A DNA stretch of 35,570 bases from Chloroflexota bacterium (GTDB taxonomy: Bacteria; Chloroflexota; Limnocylindria; Limnocylindrales; CSP1-4). The translations under genes and the position numbers were made by a program. Where the stretch lies: assembly GCA_003158675.1 (NCBI GenBank), contig PMKN01000090.1:1-35570 (forward strand), in the 5' to 3' direction. The notes under the pieces are model-generated. The model ran no database searches. It saw only the letters and a program-made list of their open reading frames with translations, and had not been told where the DNA came from. Position 1 is the first letter of the stretch, and each line of letters opens with the position of its first letter. Below are positions 16,987 to 23,664 of this stretch, piece after piece.

Positions 16987-17820
16987 TCAGGCGGTCGCCG
17001 CTTCGGCCGCGGCGCCGCGCGCCCTTCGAGCCAGTTCCACGAACGGCCGCAATCGGGTTGCGACTTCGGTGCGCGTGCGGCGGAAGGCCTCGAGCTTGCG
17101 CTCGTCGGTGCCTTCGACCTCCGCCGGATCGTCCAGGCCCCAGTGCAGCGAGTTGTGATCGCCCGGAAAGACGGGGCAGGTTTGGCGGGCTCGATCGCAA
17201 ACGGTGATTACGTAGTCGAACGGCTGGCCCAGGAACTCGGTCACGGATTTGCTCCGCGCGGCGGACCAATCGATATCTATCTCGGCGAGAACGCGGGTCG
17301 TGTATGGGTTCACGCCCTTGGGCTCGGTACCGGCGGAAAAGGCCTCGAAATCGGCGCCGCCGAAGTCTCGCAGCAAGGCTTCCGCGATCTGGCTGCGAGC
17401 CGAGTTACCGGTGCAGACGAAAAGGACTCGAATTGGTGCGGGCATGGTTGCCTCCGTGGAGCGCCGGACTCGGCCGGCTGCGGCGATAGTCAACTCCAGG
17501 TCTGTTAACTCCGCGTCAACGCTGTCGAGATCGGATCGCTGGCGTTCGATGGCGGCGCGTTGGGTGGCGATGAGCGGCGCCAGGTCCAGGTCCACTTCGC
17601 CCTGTCCGATACACAGCGCAGCCAGCCGTCCGGCATCCACGGGCGCCAGACCGAGCCGCCGCAACGCCACCACCAGGCGGAGTCGGGCCAGATCCGGGTC
17701 ACCGTACTCGCGGTAGCCGTTGGGGAGGCGCGGAGCCGCCGGCATGACGCCCAGCGCCTCGTAGAAACGGACCGCCGAAGGGGCGAGTCCGGAACGCCGG
17801 GCGAGTTCGGAAACCTTCAT
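16987..17820 (-). CDS. MerR-family regulator fused to thioredoxin-linked arsenate reductase (ArsC)
   Basis: One uninterrupted 277-residue frame. Residues 1-115 are a MerR regulator: MKVSELARRSGLAPSAVRFY, RLPNGYREYG, then a dimerisation helix (QRAAIERQRSDLDSVDAELT). Its only cysteine is Cys70; the usual C-terminal metal-loop cysteines are absent. Residues 126-265 are a low-molecular-weight-phosphatase-type ArsC: P-loop CTGNSARS (Cys136, Arg142), and Cys208 and Cys215 in VCDRARQTCPV, matching the second and third redox cysteines of thioredoxin-coupled ArsC. An internal ATG (Met126) has GGAGG five bases upstream, so free ArsC may also be made. ATG at 17820 is preferred over GTG at 17829 because the latter falls inside the -10 element. 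Metal sensed is unknown; arsenic is inferred. Confidence 0.9.
   Translation of the reverse strand: MKVSELARRSGLAPSAVRFYEALGVMPAAPRLPNGYREYGDPDLARLRLVVALRRLGLAPVDAGRLAALCIGQGEVDLDLAPLIATQRAAIERQRSDLDSVDAELTDLELTIAAAGRVRRSTEATMPAPIRVLFVCTGNSARSQIAEALLRDFGGADFEAFSAGTEPKGVNPYTTRVLAEIDIDWSAARSKSVTEFLGQPFDYVITVCDRARQTCPVFPGDHNSLHWGLDDPAEVEGTDERKLEAFRRTRTEVATRLRPFVELARRARGAAAEAATA
17451..17455 (-). promoter_or_regulatory. Internal Shine-Dalgarno before the ArsC part of the fusion
   Basis: On the minus strand GGAGGCAACCATG places GGAGG five bases before the ATG at 17445, which encodes Met126 of the fusion, exactly where free ArsC proteins begin (MPAPIRVLFVCTGNS). This is a good ribosome-binding site in a linker, where no selection for that sequence is expected. 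Confidence 0.6.
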
Positions 17821-17827
17821 TTGTGAC

Positions 17828-17858
17828 ACCCTACACCTTCAAGCTGCTTGAAGGTCAA
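17828..17858 (-). promoter_or_regulatory. MerR-type promoter with 19-bp spacer and palindromic operator
   Basis: Read on the minus strand: TTGACC (-35, 17858-17853), a 19-base spacer and TAGGGT (-10, 17833-17828). The perfect 9-3-9 inverted repeat ACCTTCAAG-CTG-CTTGAAGGT (17835-17855) fills the spacer. This is the classical layout of promoters that MerR regulators activate by untwisting overlong spacers. Seven bases separate the -10 from ATG 17820, so the transcript should begin at or next to the start codon (leaderless). It indicates autoactivation of the merR-arsC fusion. Confidence 0.85.
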
Positions 17859-18008
17859 GGGTTGCGCCGAGTCCCGCCGAAATACCGTCGCGTTCCGCCG
17901 CAGACGGTGACCACCCCCTCGGCCGCCGCAAATCGGCCATCACAGGGCCGCACGCAATGGCGTCACAGACGCGTTCCTACATCGACGATCTTCCGAAGGG
18001 GGCGAGCC

Positions 18009-19439
18009 GTGAAGTCGGTCTTCTCGTGGAGTCGCACATGGCGTGAGCGCATCGCGCTCGTAACGCTCACCGCAATGATGGCGGCCGGTTGCGTTGGGGG
18101 GACTCCGAGCGGCTCCGACTCAGTCTTGCCAGCAGCCAGCCCGACCGCTGGGGCGTCGGCATCGGTTGCACCCGTGGCCGCGCCGACAGGGGCGCCAACG
18201 GCCGCGCCAACGGCCGCGCCGACAGCAGCGCCAACGGCCGCGACGGACCCGCTCCCAAGCGTTCCGCCGGCTCCTTCGGGCACCTGGAAAGGCATCCACT
18301 GGACCGCGCTATCTGCCACTCCCGCGATCGGGATCCAAAGCGATCCGTCCGCCGGCTCGACGTTCCAGGTCTTCGGCTGGAGCCGCGGCTACGTCGGCTT
18401 CGCGATCACCCCCTCCGAGTCTGGCGTCGACCAGTCGACCGGCCAGATTGTCTATCCAGAGCCCACGGTCGTCTCCAGCTACTCGGCCGACGGTCTGCAC
18501 TGGCATGTCGGGCAGGAGCTTGATCTCGTCGCCGCGGGCTCCCAGTACCTCCAGGAGATCCGATCGGTCATCGAAGGCCCGGCGGGTTTGCTGGCCGTCG
18601 GCTGGTCCGCGGCATGCGGCTCGGAGTTCCTGGATTCGCTGTGGACTTCCTCGGACGGGATCTCGTGGCATCCGGTTGACGTCAGCAAGGTGTTCGGAGC
18701 TGTCGGCGCCGGAATAACGCATGTTTCGGGTGGAGCGGCCGGGTATGTCGCCGTTGCCTACAACGGCGCCGGCGTGTGGACTTCGAAGGACGGCTCCGGC
18801 TGGCAGCCCGTCGCCCTCAACACCGGTCCTTTCGAGGACGCCCTCGTGAACGATGGCACGACGCTAACAGGCGGCTTTGTGCTGGCCGGCACCGCCGGAA
18901 CTCGAGATTGCGCGGTAACTGTCACGGATGGTTCGACTCCTGCGCCAGTCTTCAAGACGGCGTCCGTCTGGTGGTCCGCCGACAGTTCCGGCTGGACGCG
19001 CGTCTCGCTGCCAGGTGCCGTCGCCCGCTCCGACTACCAGGACATCTGGGTTGCGCGCCTCAGCGATGGAGCGATGTTGGTCGTCGATGACGTCTGGGCG
19101 ACAGGGCACCGATCCGCCTGGGCCTCGAAAGACGGCCGGACCTGGGCCGTAGCCAATCTGCCGCAGGACGTGGGCCAGCCTGACATCGTCTCGGGCGTCC
19201 AGCAGAACCTGGTTGTCGAACCGGCCCGGGGCCCTGACATGTTGGGCGACCTCCGGCTGCACACGTTCGACGACAGCTTCGCGCTCGTCTCTGTGGGCCA
19301 GAGCGGTGCCGTGCCCCAGCTTGTCTATCCCAGCGGAGGAATGGGCAGATATGGTCTGGTCGCCCTCGGCCCGACGGGCGTCGTCGTGACAAATGCCGAT
19401 GGCAGTCAAATCTGGTTCGGGACGCCTTCCGCGAAATAG
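18009..19439 (+). CDS. Secreted lipoprotein with BNR-like beta-propeller
   Basis: The likely product is 476 residues from a GTG at 18009, with GAAGGGGG upstream. The track start at 17823 adds an Arg/Pro leader that precedes the signal peptide and is unlikely. The N-terminus has basic residues, the helix IALVTLTAMMAAGC and a lipobox with Cys28, so the protein should be lipid-anchored outside the membrane. A Thr/Ala/Pro linker with four PTAA repeats follows. The globular part contains repeated Trp-Ser-Asp strands: WTSSDGISWHPVD, WTSKDGSGWQPV, WSADSSGWTRVSL and WASKDGRTWAVANL, which resemble BNR/sialidase-like propeller blades. No catalytic residues are evident. Lying between arsenic genes, it may be an insertion or a metal-related surface protein; the role is unknown. 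Confidence 0.8.
   Translation: MKSVFSWSRTWRERIALVTLTAMMAAGCVGGTPSGSDSVLPAASPTAGASASVAPVAAPTGAPTAAPTAAPTAAPTAATDPLPSVPPAPSGTWKGIHWTALSATPAIGIQSDPSAGSTFQVFGWSRGYVGFAITPSESGVDQSTGQIVYPEPTVVSSYSADGLHWHVGQELDLVAAGSQYLQEIRSVIEGPAGLLAVGWSAACGSEFLDSLWTSSDGISWHPVDVSKVFGAVGAGITHVSGGAAGYVAVAYNGAGVWTSKDGSGWQPVALNTGPFEDALVNDGTTLTGGFVLAGTAGTRDCAVTVTDGSTPAPVFKTASVWWSADSSGWTRVSLPGAVARSDYQDIWVARLSDGAMLVVDDVWATGHRSAWASKDGRTWAVANLPQDVGQPDIVSGVQQNLVVEPARGPDMLGDLRLHTFDDSFALVSVGQSGAVPQLVYPSGGMGRYGLVALGPTGVVVTNADGSQIWFGTPSAK
18192..18239 (+). repeat. 12-bp coding repeat (APTA linker)
   Basis: Four consecutive 12-base units, three of them identical (GCGCCAACGGCC) and one variant (GCGCCGACAGCA), encode the Ala-Pro-Thr-Ala linker of the lipoprotein. 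It is a slippage-prone low-complexity coding repeat, useful as a strain marker. Confidence 0.85.
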
Positions 19440-19497
19440 CCTCGATCCCCTGGCAACGACCCCGGGGCCGGTCCCGATTGCTCTTTTGCCGAATCGG

Positions 19498-19842
19498 CTA
19501 CTCGGCGGACCGGCCTGGTAGCGTCTCAATCTTGCCCGAGAGGGCAGCCACGGGCCGAGCCGGACCGGCCGCGAGCGAGCCAGCCAGCTCCCGGAATCGA
19601 GCCACCGCCTCCGGACGAATGCTGTACCAGATCCAGGTCCCGCGCCGTTCATTCGTCACCCAACCGGCCTCGCGCAAGACCCGGAGGTGATGCGACACGG
19701 TGGGCTGGCCGATCCCGCAGCAATCCGAGAAATCGCACGCGCAGATGGCGCCCTGGGCGCTCAGCTGGCGCAGGATCGACAACCGGGTGGGATCGGCTGA
19801 GGCCTGGAGGAGGAGGACATCTGGATCCGTGGCGCGCTTCAT
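19498..19842 (-). CDS. arsR: Second ArsR-family repressor, cysteine-rich sensor
   Basis: The 114-residue product starts MKRATDPDVLLLQASADPTR at the ATG on 19842. The track start at 20142 would read through the divergent promoter. The winged helix spans about 5-90: ILRQLSAQGAICACDFSDCC carries Cys34, Cys36, Cys41 and Cys42, and QPTVSHHLRVLREAGWV is the recognition helix. This CxC-x4-CC pattern extends the ArsR arsenite site. The wing is RRGTWIWYSIRPEA. It is divergent from the small ORF, arsM and arsN2, with which it shares a compact operator. The predicted -10 TATTCT lies six bases from the ATG, so its own mRNA may be leaderless. Repression released by As(III) or methylarsenite is inferred. 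Confidence 0.9.
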   Translation of the reverse strand: MKRATDPDVLLLQASADPTRLSILRQLSAQGAICACDFSDCCGIGQPTVSHHLRVLREAGWVTNERRGTWIWYSIRPEAVARFRELAGSLAAGPARPVAALSGKIETLPGRSAE

Positions 19843-19848
19843 GCACCC

Positions 19849-19899
19849 AGAATATCGACCGCAATAGATATTGACAAGTACCGATATAGACACTATCGT
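19849..19899. promoter_or_regulatory. Overlapping divergent promoters of arsR2 and the arsM operon with ArsR operator
   Basis: Plus strand: TTGACA (19871-19876), 17 bases, TATCGT (19894-19899). Minus strand: TTGTCA (19877-19872), 17 bases, TATTCT (19854-19849). The two -35 boxes overlap by five bases. Two imperfect or short dyads lie across them: AATATC (19851-19856) with GATATT (19867-19872), and ATATTG with CGATAT (19868-19887). A repressor bound here would block both polymerases at once. It is an AT-rich island in GC-rich DNA. Confidence 0.75.
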
Positions 19900-19926
19900 A
19901 CGCTTCGGAAGGAGATCGAAACACCA

Positions 19927-20091
19927 ATGTCGATTTACCACAGTCCTGAGATCGTCCAGCTCCTGATGGCCGAGCGACTCCGCGAGGCAGAGCGCTCGCG
20001 CCGCGGGAGCCGCCCGCACGGACCACAGGTCCCGAGCCAACTTCGACGCCTCTTCGTCGGCGCCCAGACTCCCGCCCCGTGCGCCTGCTAA
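19927..20091 (+). CDS. Small 54-residue protein ahead of arsM
   Basis: Too short for the supplied track. ATG at 19927 follows GGAAGGAG by 12 bases. The frame begins MSIYHSPEIVQLLMAERLREAE, a plausible amphipathic helix, and ends APCACTAA-coded residues Pro-Cys-Ala-Cys before TAA at 20089-20091. It is the first gene after the plus-strand promoter and stops 11 bases before arsM. The C-terminal CxC could bind As(III) or pass it to ArsM, but this is inference. I recall similar short leader proteins (SP-[EL]-[IL]-V-x-LL) near regulated operons in this type of organism, but I cannot name a family. Confidence 0.65.
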   Translation: MSIYHSPEIVQLLMAERLREAERSRRGSRPHGPQVPSQLRRLFVGAQTPAPCAC

Positions 20092-20102
20092 GAGACATTC
20101 CG

Positions 20103-20912
20103 ATGACCGACATTCACGAAACCGTCCGTCTCCACTACGCACAGGCGGCCAGCGGCGTTCTCGACGGTCAGTCCTGCTGCGCCGCCGACGACAGATACGG
20201 GAGCCAGCTCTACTCCGCGCTCGAGCGCGACGAACTGCCTGACGCCGCCGTCATGGCATCGTTGGGCTGCGGCAACCCAATCGCCGTGGCGGAACTGCAT
20301 GAAGGCGAGCGGGTACTCGACCTCGGCTCGGGGGGCGGCATCGACGTACTCCTCTCCGCCAGGCGCGTCGGTCCGACGGGCCGCGCGTTCGGCCTGGATA
20401 TGACCGACGAAATGCTCGCCCTGGCGCGGCGGAACGCGGCCGAGGCCGGCGCCACGAACGTCGAGTTCCTCAAGGGCCACATCGAGGCGATCCCACTCCC
20501 TGCCGCGTCGATCGACGTCGTCATCAGCAACTGTGTCGTGAACCTGGCCGCCGACAAGCCGGCCGTCTTCCGTGAGATCGCCCGCGTGCTTCGTCCGGGC
20601 GGCCGCATCGGCATCACCGACATCGTCGCCGGCGACGCCCTGACTCCGCAGGAGCGAGCCGAACGCGGATCATATGCCGGCTGTCTGGCTGGGGCGCTCT
20701 CCTTCTCCGAATTCAACTCGGGGCTTGAGTCGGCCGGTCTGACAGAGATCTCGCTGAAGGTGAGCCACGAGGTCGCGGCTGGCATGTTCAGTGTCATCGT
20801 GAGGGCGAAGAAGCCCGTTGACGGACTGGCGGCCGTCGCTGACGCGGCGGCCAGTGCTGGCGACGCCACGGCTCCAGCCCGATCCTGCTGTGCGGGCGGG
20901 AACTGCCAGTGA
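20103..20912 (+). CDS. arsM: Arsenite S-adenosylmethionine methyltransferase
   Basis: A 269-residue cytosolic enzyme that methylates As(III) with SAM. ATG 20103 gives MTDIHETVRLHYAQAASGV, the usual ArsM N-terminus. The SAM motif I is VLDLGSGGGIDVLLSARRVG at 71-90, and GLDMTDEMLALARRNA is motif II. Family cysteines are present: Cys25-Cys26 in QSCCAADD, Cys56 in LGCGNP, Cys144 in ISNCVVNLA and Cys194 in YAGCLAGAL; the last two correspond to the pair that binds arsenite. The C-terminus ends SCCAGGNCQ, an extra cysteine cluster typical of bacterial ArsM. It lies 11 bases after the small ORF and overlaps arsN2 by four bases (GTGA). Regulation is by the shared ArsR operator. Confidence 0.95.
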   Translation: MTDIHETVRLHYAQAASGVLDGQSCCAADDRYGSQLYSALERDELPDAAVMASLGCGNPIAVAELHEGERVLDLGSGGGIDVLLSARRVGPTGRAFGLDMTDEMLALARRNAAEAGATNVEFLKGHIEAIPLPAASIDVVISNCVVNLAADKPAVFREIARVLRPGGRIGITDIVAGDALTPQERAERGSYAGCLAGALSFSEFNSGLESAGLTEISLKVSHEVAAGMFSVIVRAKKPVDGLAAVADAAASAGDATAPARSCCAGGNCQ

Positions 20913-21367
20913 TCGGCATCGAAGCCGCTCGCGCGACCGACAGACCCGCGCTCGAGGGCCTGCTTCTCGCTAACGGCCTGCCAATTGCCGGGCTTGAGTT
21001 CGCCCTGGGCACGGCCGTCGTCGCCCGACAGGATGGCCGCATCGTTGGCTGCGCCGCAGTCGAGGTCTATGGCTCGGCTGGCCTGCTTCGATCGGTCTGC
21101 GTTGAGCCCAGACAGCGCGGCCTCGGCCTGGGCCGGCGTCTCGTCGAGCAGGCCCTGGACGTCGTACGGAAACGCGGCGTCGGCGAAATCTACCTTCTCA
21201 CCGAAACCGCCGCCGAATGGTTCCCCCGGCTCGGCTTCGAGCCCGGGCGACGGGAGGACGCGCCCGAGGCGATCCAAGCCTCGCCCGAATTCACGGGCGC
21301 CTGCCCCGTAGGCGCCACGTTCTTCCGCAAGCACCTGAACCCGGCCGCGGCTACCGCCGTCGGCTAG
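20909..21367 (+). CDS. arsN2: ArsN2-type GNAT acetyltransferase
   Basis: A 152-residue GNAT protein started by GTG that overlaps the arsM stop by four bases, so translation is coupled. The acetyl-CoA loop is VEPRQRGLGLGRRLVEQAL near residues 69-87. The ArsN2-type signposts are VVARQDGRIVGCAAVEVYGS, LLRSVCVEP, EIYLLTETAAEWFPRLGFE and a tail with ACPVGATFF. ArsN1 acetylates organoarsenicals such as arsinothricin; the exact substrate of ArsN2 is less certain. Placement directly after arsM suggests it modifies a methylated or amino-containing arsenical, but this is inference. The gene is last in its operon. Confidence 0.88.
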   Translation: MIGIEAARATDRPALEGLLLANGLPIAGLEFALGTAVVARQDGRIVGCAAVEVYGSAGLLRSVCVEPRQRGLGLGRRLVEQALDVVRKRGVGEIYLLTETAAEWFPRLGFEPGRREDAPEAIQASPEFTGACPVGATFFRKHLNPAAATAVG

Positions 21368-21469
21368 ACCCCGTTCCCAGAGGTCCCGAGGCCGAATCCA
21401 GTTCGCTTCGACCCTTCGGTCACGTCCGGTCGTGGGCGCCGCCCCGAATTGGCCGCCTATCATGGCCCC

Positions 21470-21931
21470 ATGCAGACGCGTCAATCGACGGCCGATCCGA
21501 GGGCAGCGGAACTGACTCGCGCCCTGGACGAGGCCGGCCATCGGATGACCGGCTCGCGGCGCGCCGTGGCGGAGCTGATCGCCAGTCGTGATGGCGCCTT
21601 CGAAACGGCGGACCTGGTGGCCGACTCGCGGCGCCGCAAGCTGGGTGTCGCGCGAGCCACGATCTTTCGAACTCTCGAGTTGCTCGTGGGCCTGGGCGCC
21701 GTGGAGCGGCTGGACCTTCCGAGCGGCGCGCATTCCTACGTGCGCTGCGAAACCACCCGCCACCACCACCACCTGGTGTGCATCCGTTGTCAACGGGCGG
21801 TAGACCTGGAGGACCTGGGTATGACGGCAATCGTTACCGAAGTGGAACGGCGGACGGGCTACAAGGTTGACCGTCACCGGGTCGAGCTGTTCGGGCTGTG
21901 CCCATCCTGTCAGGCAGCGACTTCGACCTGA
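21470..21931 (+). CDS. Fur-family regulator, probably Zur
   Basis: A 153-residue product from ATG 21470 (MQTRQSTADPRAAELTRAL). The track start at 21449 is a TTG further upstream. The winged-helix part includes MTGSRRAVAELIASRDGAFE and ARATIFRTLELLVGLGAVERL. The metal core shows HHHHLVCIRC (Cys104, Cys107) and a C-terminal CPSC (Cys144, Cys147), which make the structural zinc site. Genes of a zinc-type ABC transporter are immediately convergent, 24 bases away, so Zur is more likely than iron-sensing Fur. TATCAT at 21458-21463 lies seven bases from the start, suggesting a leaderless mRNA, but no good -35 was found. Metal specificity is inference. Confidence 0.88.
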   Translation: MQTRQSTADPRAAELTRALDEAGHRMTGSRRAVAELIASRDGAFETADLVADSRRRKLGVARATIFRTLELLVGLGAVERLDLPSGAHSYVRCETTRHHHHLVCIRCQRAVDLEDLGMTAIVTEVERRTGYKVDRHRVELFGLCPSCQAATST

Positions 21932-21955
21932 CGGACTGCGCCGCCGGCCGCTCAC

Positions 21956-22801
21956 CTAGCTGCCGAATGCTCCCGACGGATGTCCGATCCGACCGGCCAC
22001 GAGCGTACTCATCAGGACGACGCAAAAGACCGCGCTCTCGACCAGGACCACTGTGGCGCCGCTCGCCGAATTGAGCCAGTAGCTGCAGTAGAGGCCCACG
22101 ATTGGACAGAACACGCCGATAGACCCAGCTATCACGACAAGACGGCCGAAGCTCTTCGAGATCACTTGGGCCGTGGCCGCGGGAGTAACCAGCATCGCCA
22201 CCACGAGGATGATCCCCACCGACTGCAGGCTGATCACGATGGTGAGGGCGATGAGGGCCAGCAGCAGGTAATCCAAGCGTCCAACCGGAAGCCCCGAGGC
22301 CGCGGCACCGAGGGGATCGAATGTCGCGTACAAGAGCTCTTTCCAGAGCAGGGCCACCGTCCCGAGAACAAGCGCCGCCAGAACCGCGAGCGAGATCAAA
22401 TCGCTCATCCCGATTCCCAGCACCTCGCCGAAGAGAAACCCGAAGAGATCGCCGACGTAGTTGGGGATCAAGCTGAACAGGAAGACGCCAAGGGCGAACA
22501 TGCCTGCGAACAGGACCCCGGTGGCGGTGTCGCTCCGGAGCTTGCCCTGCCGGGTGACCCAGCCGATGGCCAGGGCCGTTCCCACCGCCGCAATGGATGC
22601 ACCGAAGTAGAACGGCACCTTCAGCAGGTAGGCGACCACGACCCCCGGAAACGCAGAGTGGCTGAGCGCGTCGCCCATGAAGGCCAATCCCCGCAAGACC
22701 ATATAGCTGCCGACCGTCGCGCACACCAGCCCAACGATCGACGAGGCGGCCAGGGCCCGCAAGAAGAACGGATATGCGAGCGGATCCAAGACGAGGTTCA
22801 T
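21956..22801 (-). CDS. znuB: ABC-3 family metal transporter permease (ZnuB-like)
   Basis: A 281-residue membrane protein with about eight helices. Markers of the ABC-3 (ZnuB/MntB/TroC) family are GSYMVLRGLAFMGDALSHS near the start, the SAFPGVVVAYLL loop and QSVGIILVVAMLVTPAATA in the second half. It forms the membrane channel of a zinc or manganese importer. Its first four bases overlap the ATPase gene stop, showing operon coupling. It is the third gene after the substrate-binding protein and ATPase, and ends convergent with the Zur-like regulator. Confidence 0.9.
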   Translation of the reverse strand: MNLVLDPLAYPFFLRALAASSIVGLVCATVGSYMVLRGLAFMGDALSHSAFPGVVVAYLLKVPFYFGASIAAVGTALAIGWVTRQGKLRSDTATGVLFAGMFALGVFLFSLIPNYVGDLFGFLFGEVLGIGMSDLISLAVLAALVLGTVALLWKELLYATFDPLGAAASGLPVGRLDYLLLALIALTIVISLQSVGIILVVAMLVTPAATAQVISKSFGRLVVIAGSIGVFCPIVGLYCSYWLNSASGATVVLVESAVFCVVLMSTLVAGRIGHPSGAFGS

Positions 22802-23664
22802 GACCGACCCGCCGGATGGTCTTCGTGGAAGTGCCGCTCGGAGCCCGCCGGATCGTCGTGGTGGTGCGAGTCGTCGAGGATGCCGAGGTTGTCGCCCAAC
22901 ACGAGCAGATGGCCGCCGTATGTCTGGGACAGGATCTCGGGGTCGGTCAGCAGCGTTGCCGGGCCGGACGCCACGATGCGGCGATTGACGGCTACGACGG
23001 ACTTGAAGTGCTTCACGGCGGCGCCGAGATCGTGCGTGGTCGCGACGACTGCCTTGCCCTTCTCAGCCTCAGCCGAAAGCAGGGCCATGATCGCCTCCTG
23101 GGTCGGGACGTCGACACCGGTGACCGGTTCGTCGAGCAGGTATAGGTCGGCATCCGCGGCCATCGCCCGGGCCAGGAAGGCGCGGCGGCGCTGGCCTCCC
23201 GACAGCGCTCCGATCGGCGTGCGGGCTCGGCCCAGCATGTCGACCCGCTCCAGGGCCGTGCTTACCGCCTCACGATCGGCGCGGCCGGGCTGGCGCAGCG
23301 GCCCCAACCGCGGATACCGGCCCATCATCGCAACGTTCCAGACATTCACCGGGAACGACCAGTCGACGAGCTCCGCCTGCGGCACATAGGCAACTCGGTG
23401 AGCCTCGCGGCCGGCGGCGGCGCCAAGAACCTCGATGCTGCCGGTCCAGGGCTTCAGGACTCCGGCGATGAGTTTGAGCAGCGTGGACTTGCCGCCGCCG
23501 TTGGGCCCCACGACTGCCACAAGGGCCCCGACCGGGATTTCGAGGTGCACGTCCTCGAGGGCCACTCGGGCTCCATAACCTGCCGTGACCCCCTGCAGAC
23601 GGATCGCCATGGCCGGTACACCGACCGCCTCCATGGGTCCGCCGGTCTTCGAGGCCGCCTTCAT
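22798..23664 (-). CDS. znuC: Metal ABC transporter ATP-binding protein (ZnuC-like)
   Basis: A 288-residue ABC ATPase. Walker A is GPNGGGKST at 53-61, the Q-loop region is VPQAELVDWSFPVNVW, the signature LSGGQRRRAFLARAMA lies near 155, Walker B is LYLLDEP and the H-loop is TTHDLG. The Q-loop segment matches ABC-3 partner ATPases. The tail is His/Asp-rich (SHHHDDPAGSERHFHEDH), common in zinc transporters and likely to bind metal. It overlaps both neighbours by four bases, in the order binding protein, ATPase, permease. The start at 23664 lies in the stop overlap; a later ATG (Met11 or Met19) is possible. Confidence 0.92.
   Translation of the reverse strand: MKAASKTGGPMEAVGVPAMAIRLQGVTAGYGARVALEDVHLEIPVGALVAVVGPNGGGKSTLLKLIAGVLKPWTGSIEVLGAAAGREAHRVAYVPQAELVDWSFPVNVWNVAMMGRYPRLGPLRQPGRADREAVSTALERVDMLGRARTPIGALSGGQRRRAFLARAMAADADLYLLDEPVTGVDVPTQEAIMALLSAEAEKGKAVVATTHDLGAAVKHFKSVVAVNRRIVASGPATLLTDPEILSQTYGGHLLVLGDNLGILDDSHHHDDPAGSERHFHEDHPAGRS

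Noticed and set aside
19440-19497. Possible terminator (GGGGCCGGTCCC followed by CTCTTTT) between convergent genes
   Set aside because: The stem is short and the T-run distant; it may function, but the hairpin is not strong enough to list.
20210-21955. Minus-strand ORF of 581 aa across arsM, arsN2 and zur
   Set aside because: It is antisense to three genes with clear motifs and is a GC-rich shadow.
21980-23389. Plus-strand ORF of 469 aa across the znu operon
   Set aside because: It is rich in Asp, His, Arg and Gln from reverse reading of membrane codons; antisense to well-supported znuB and znuC.
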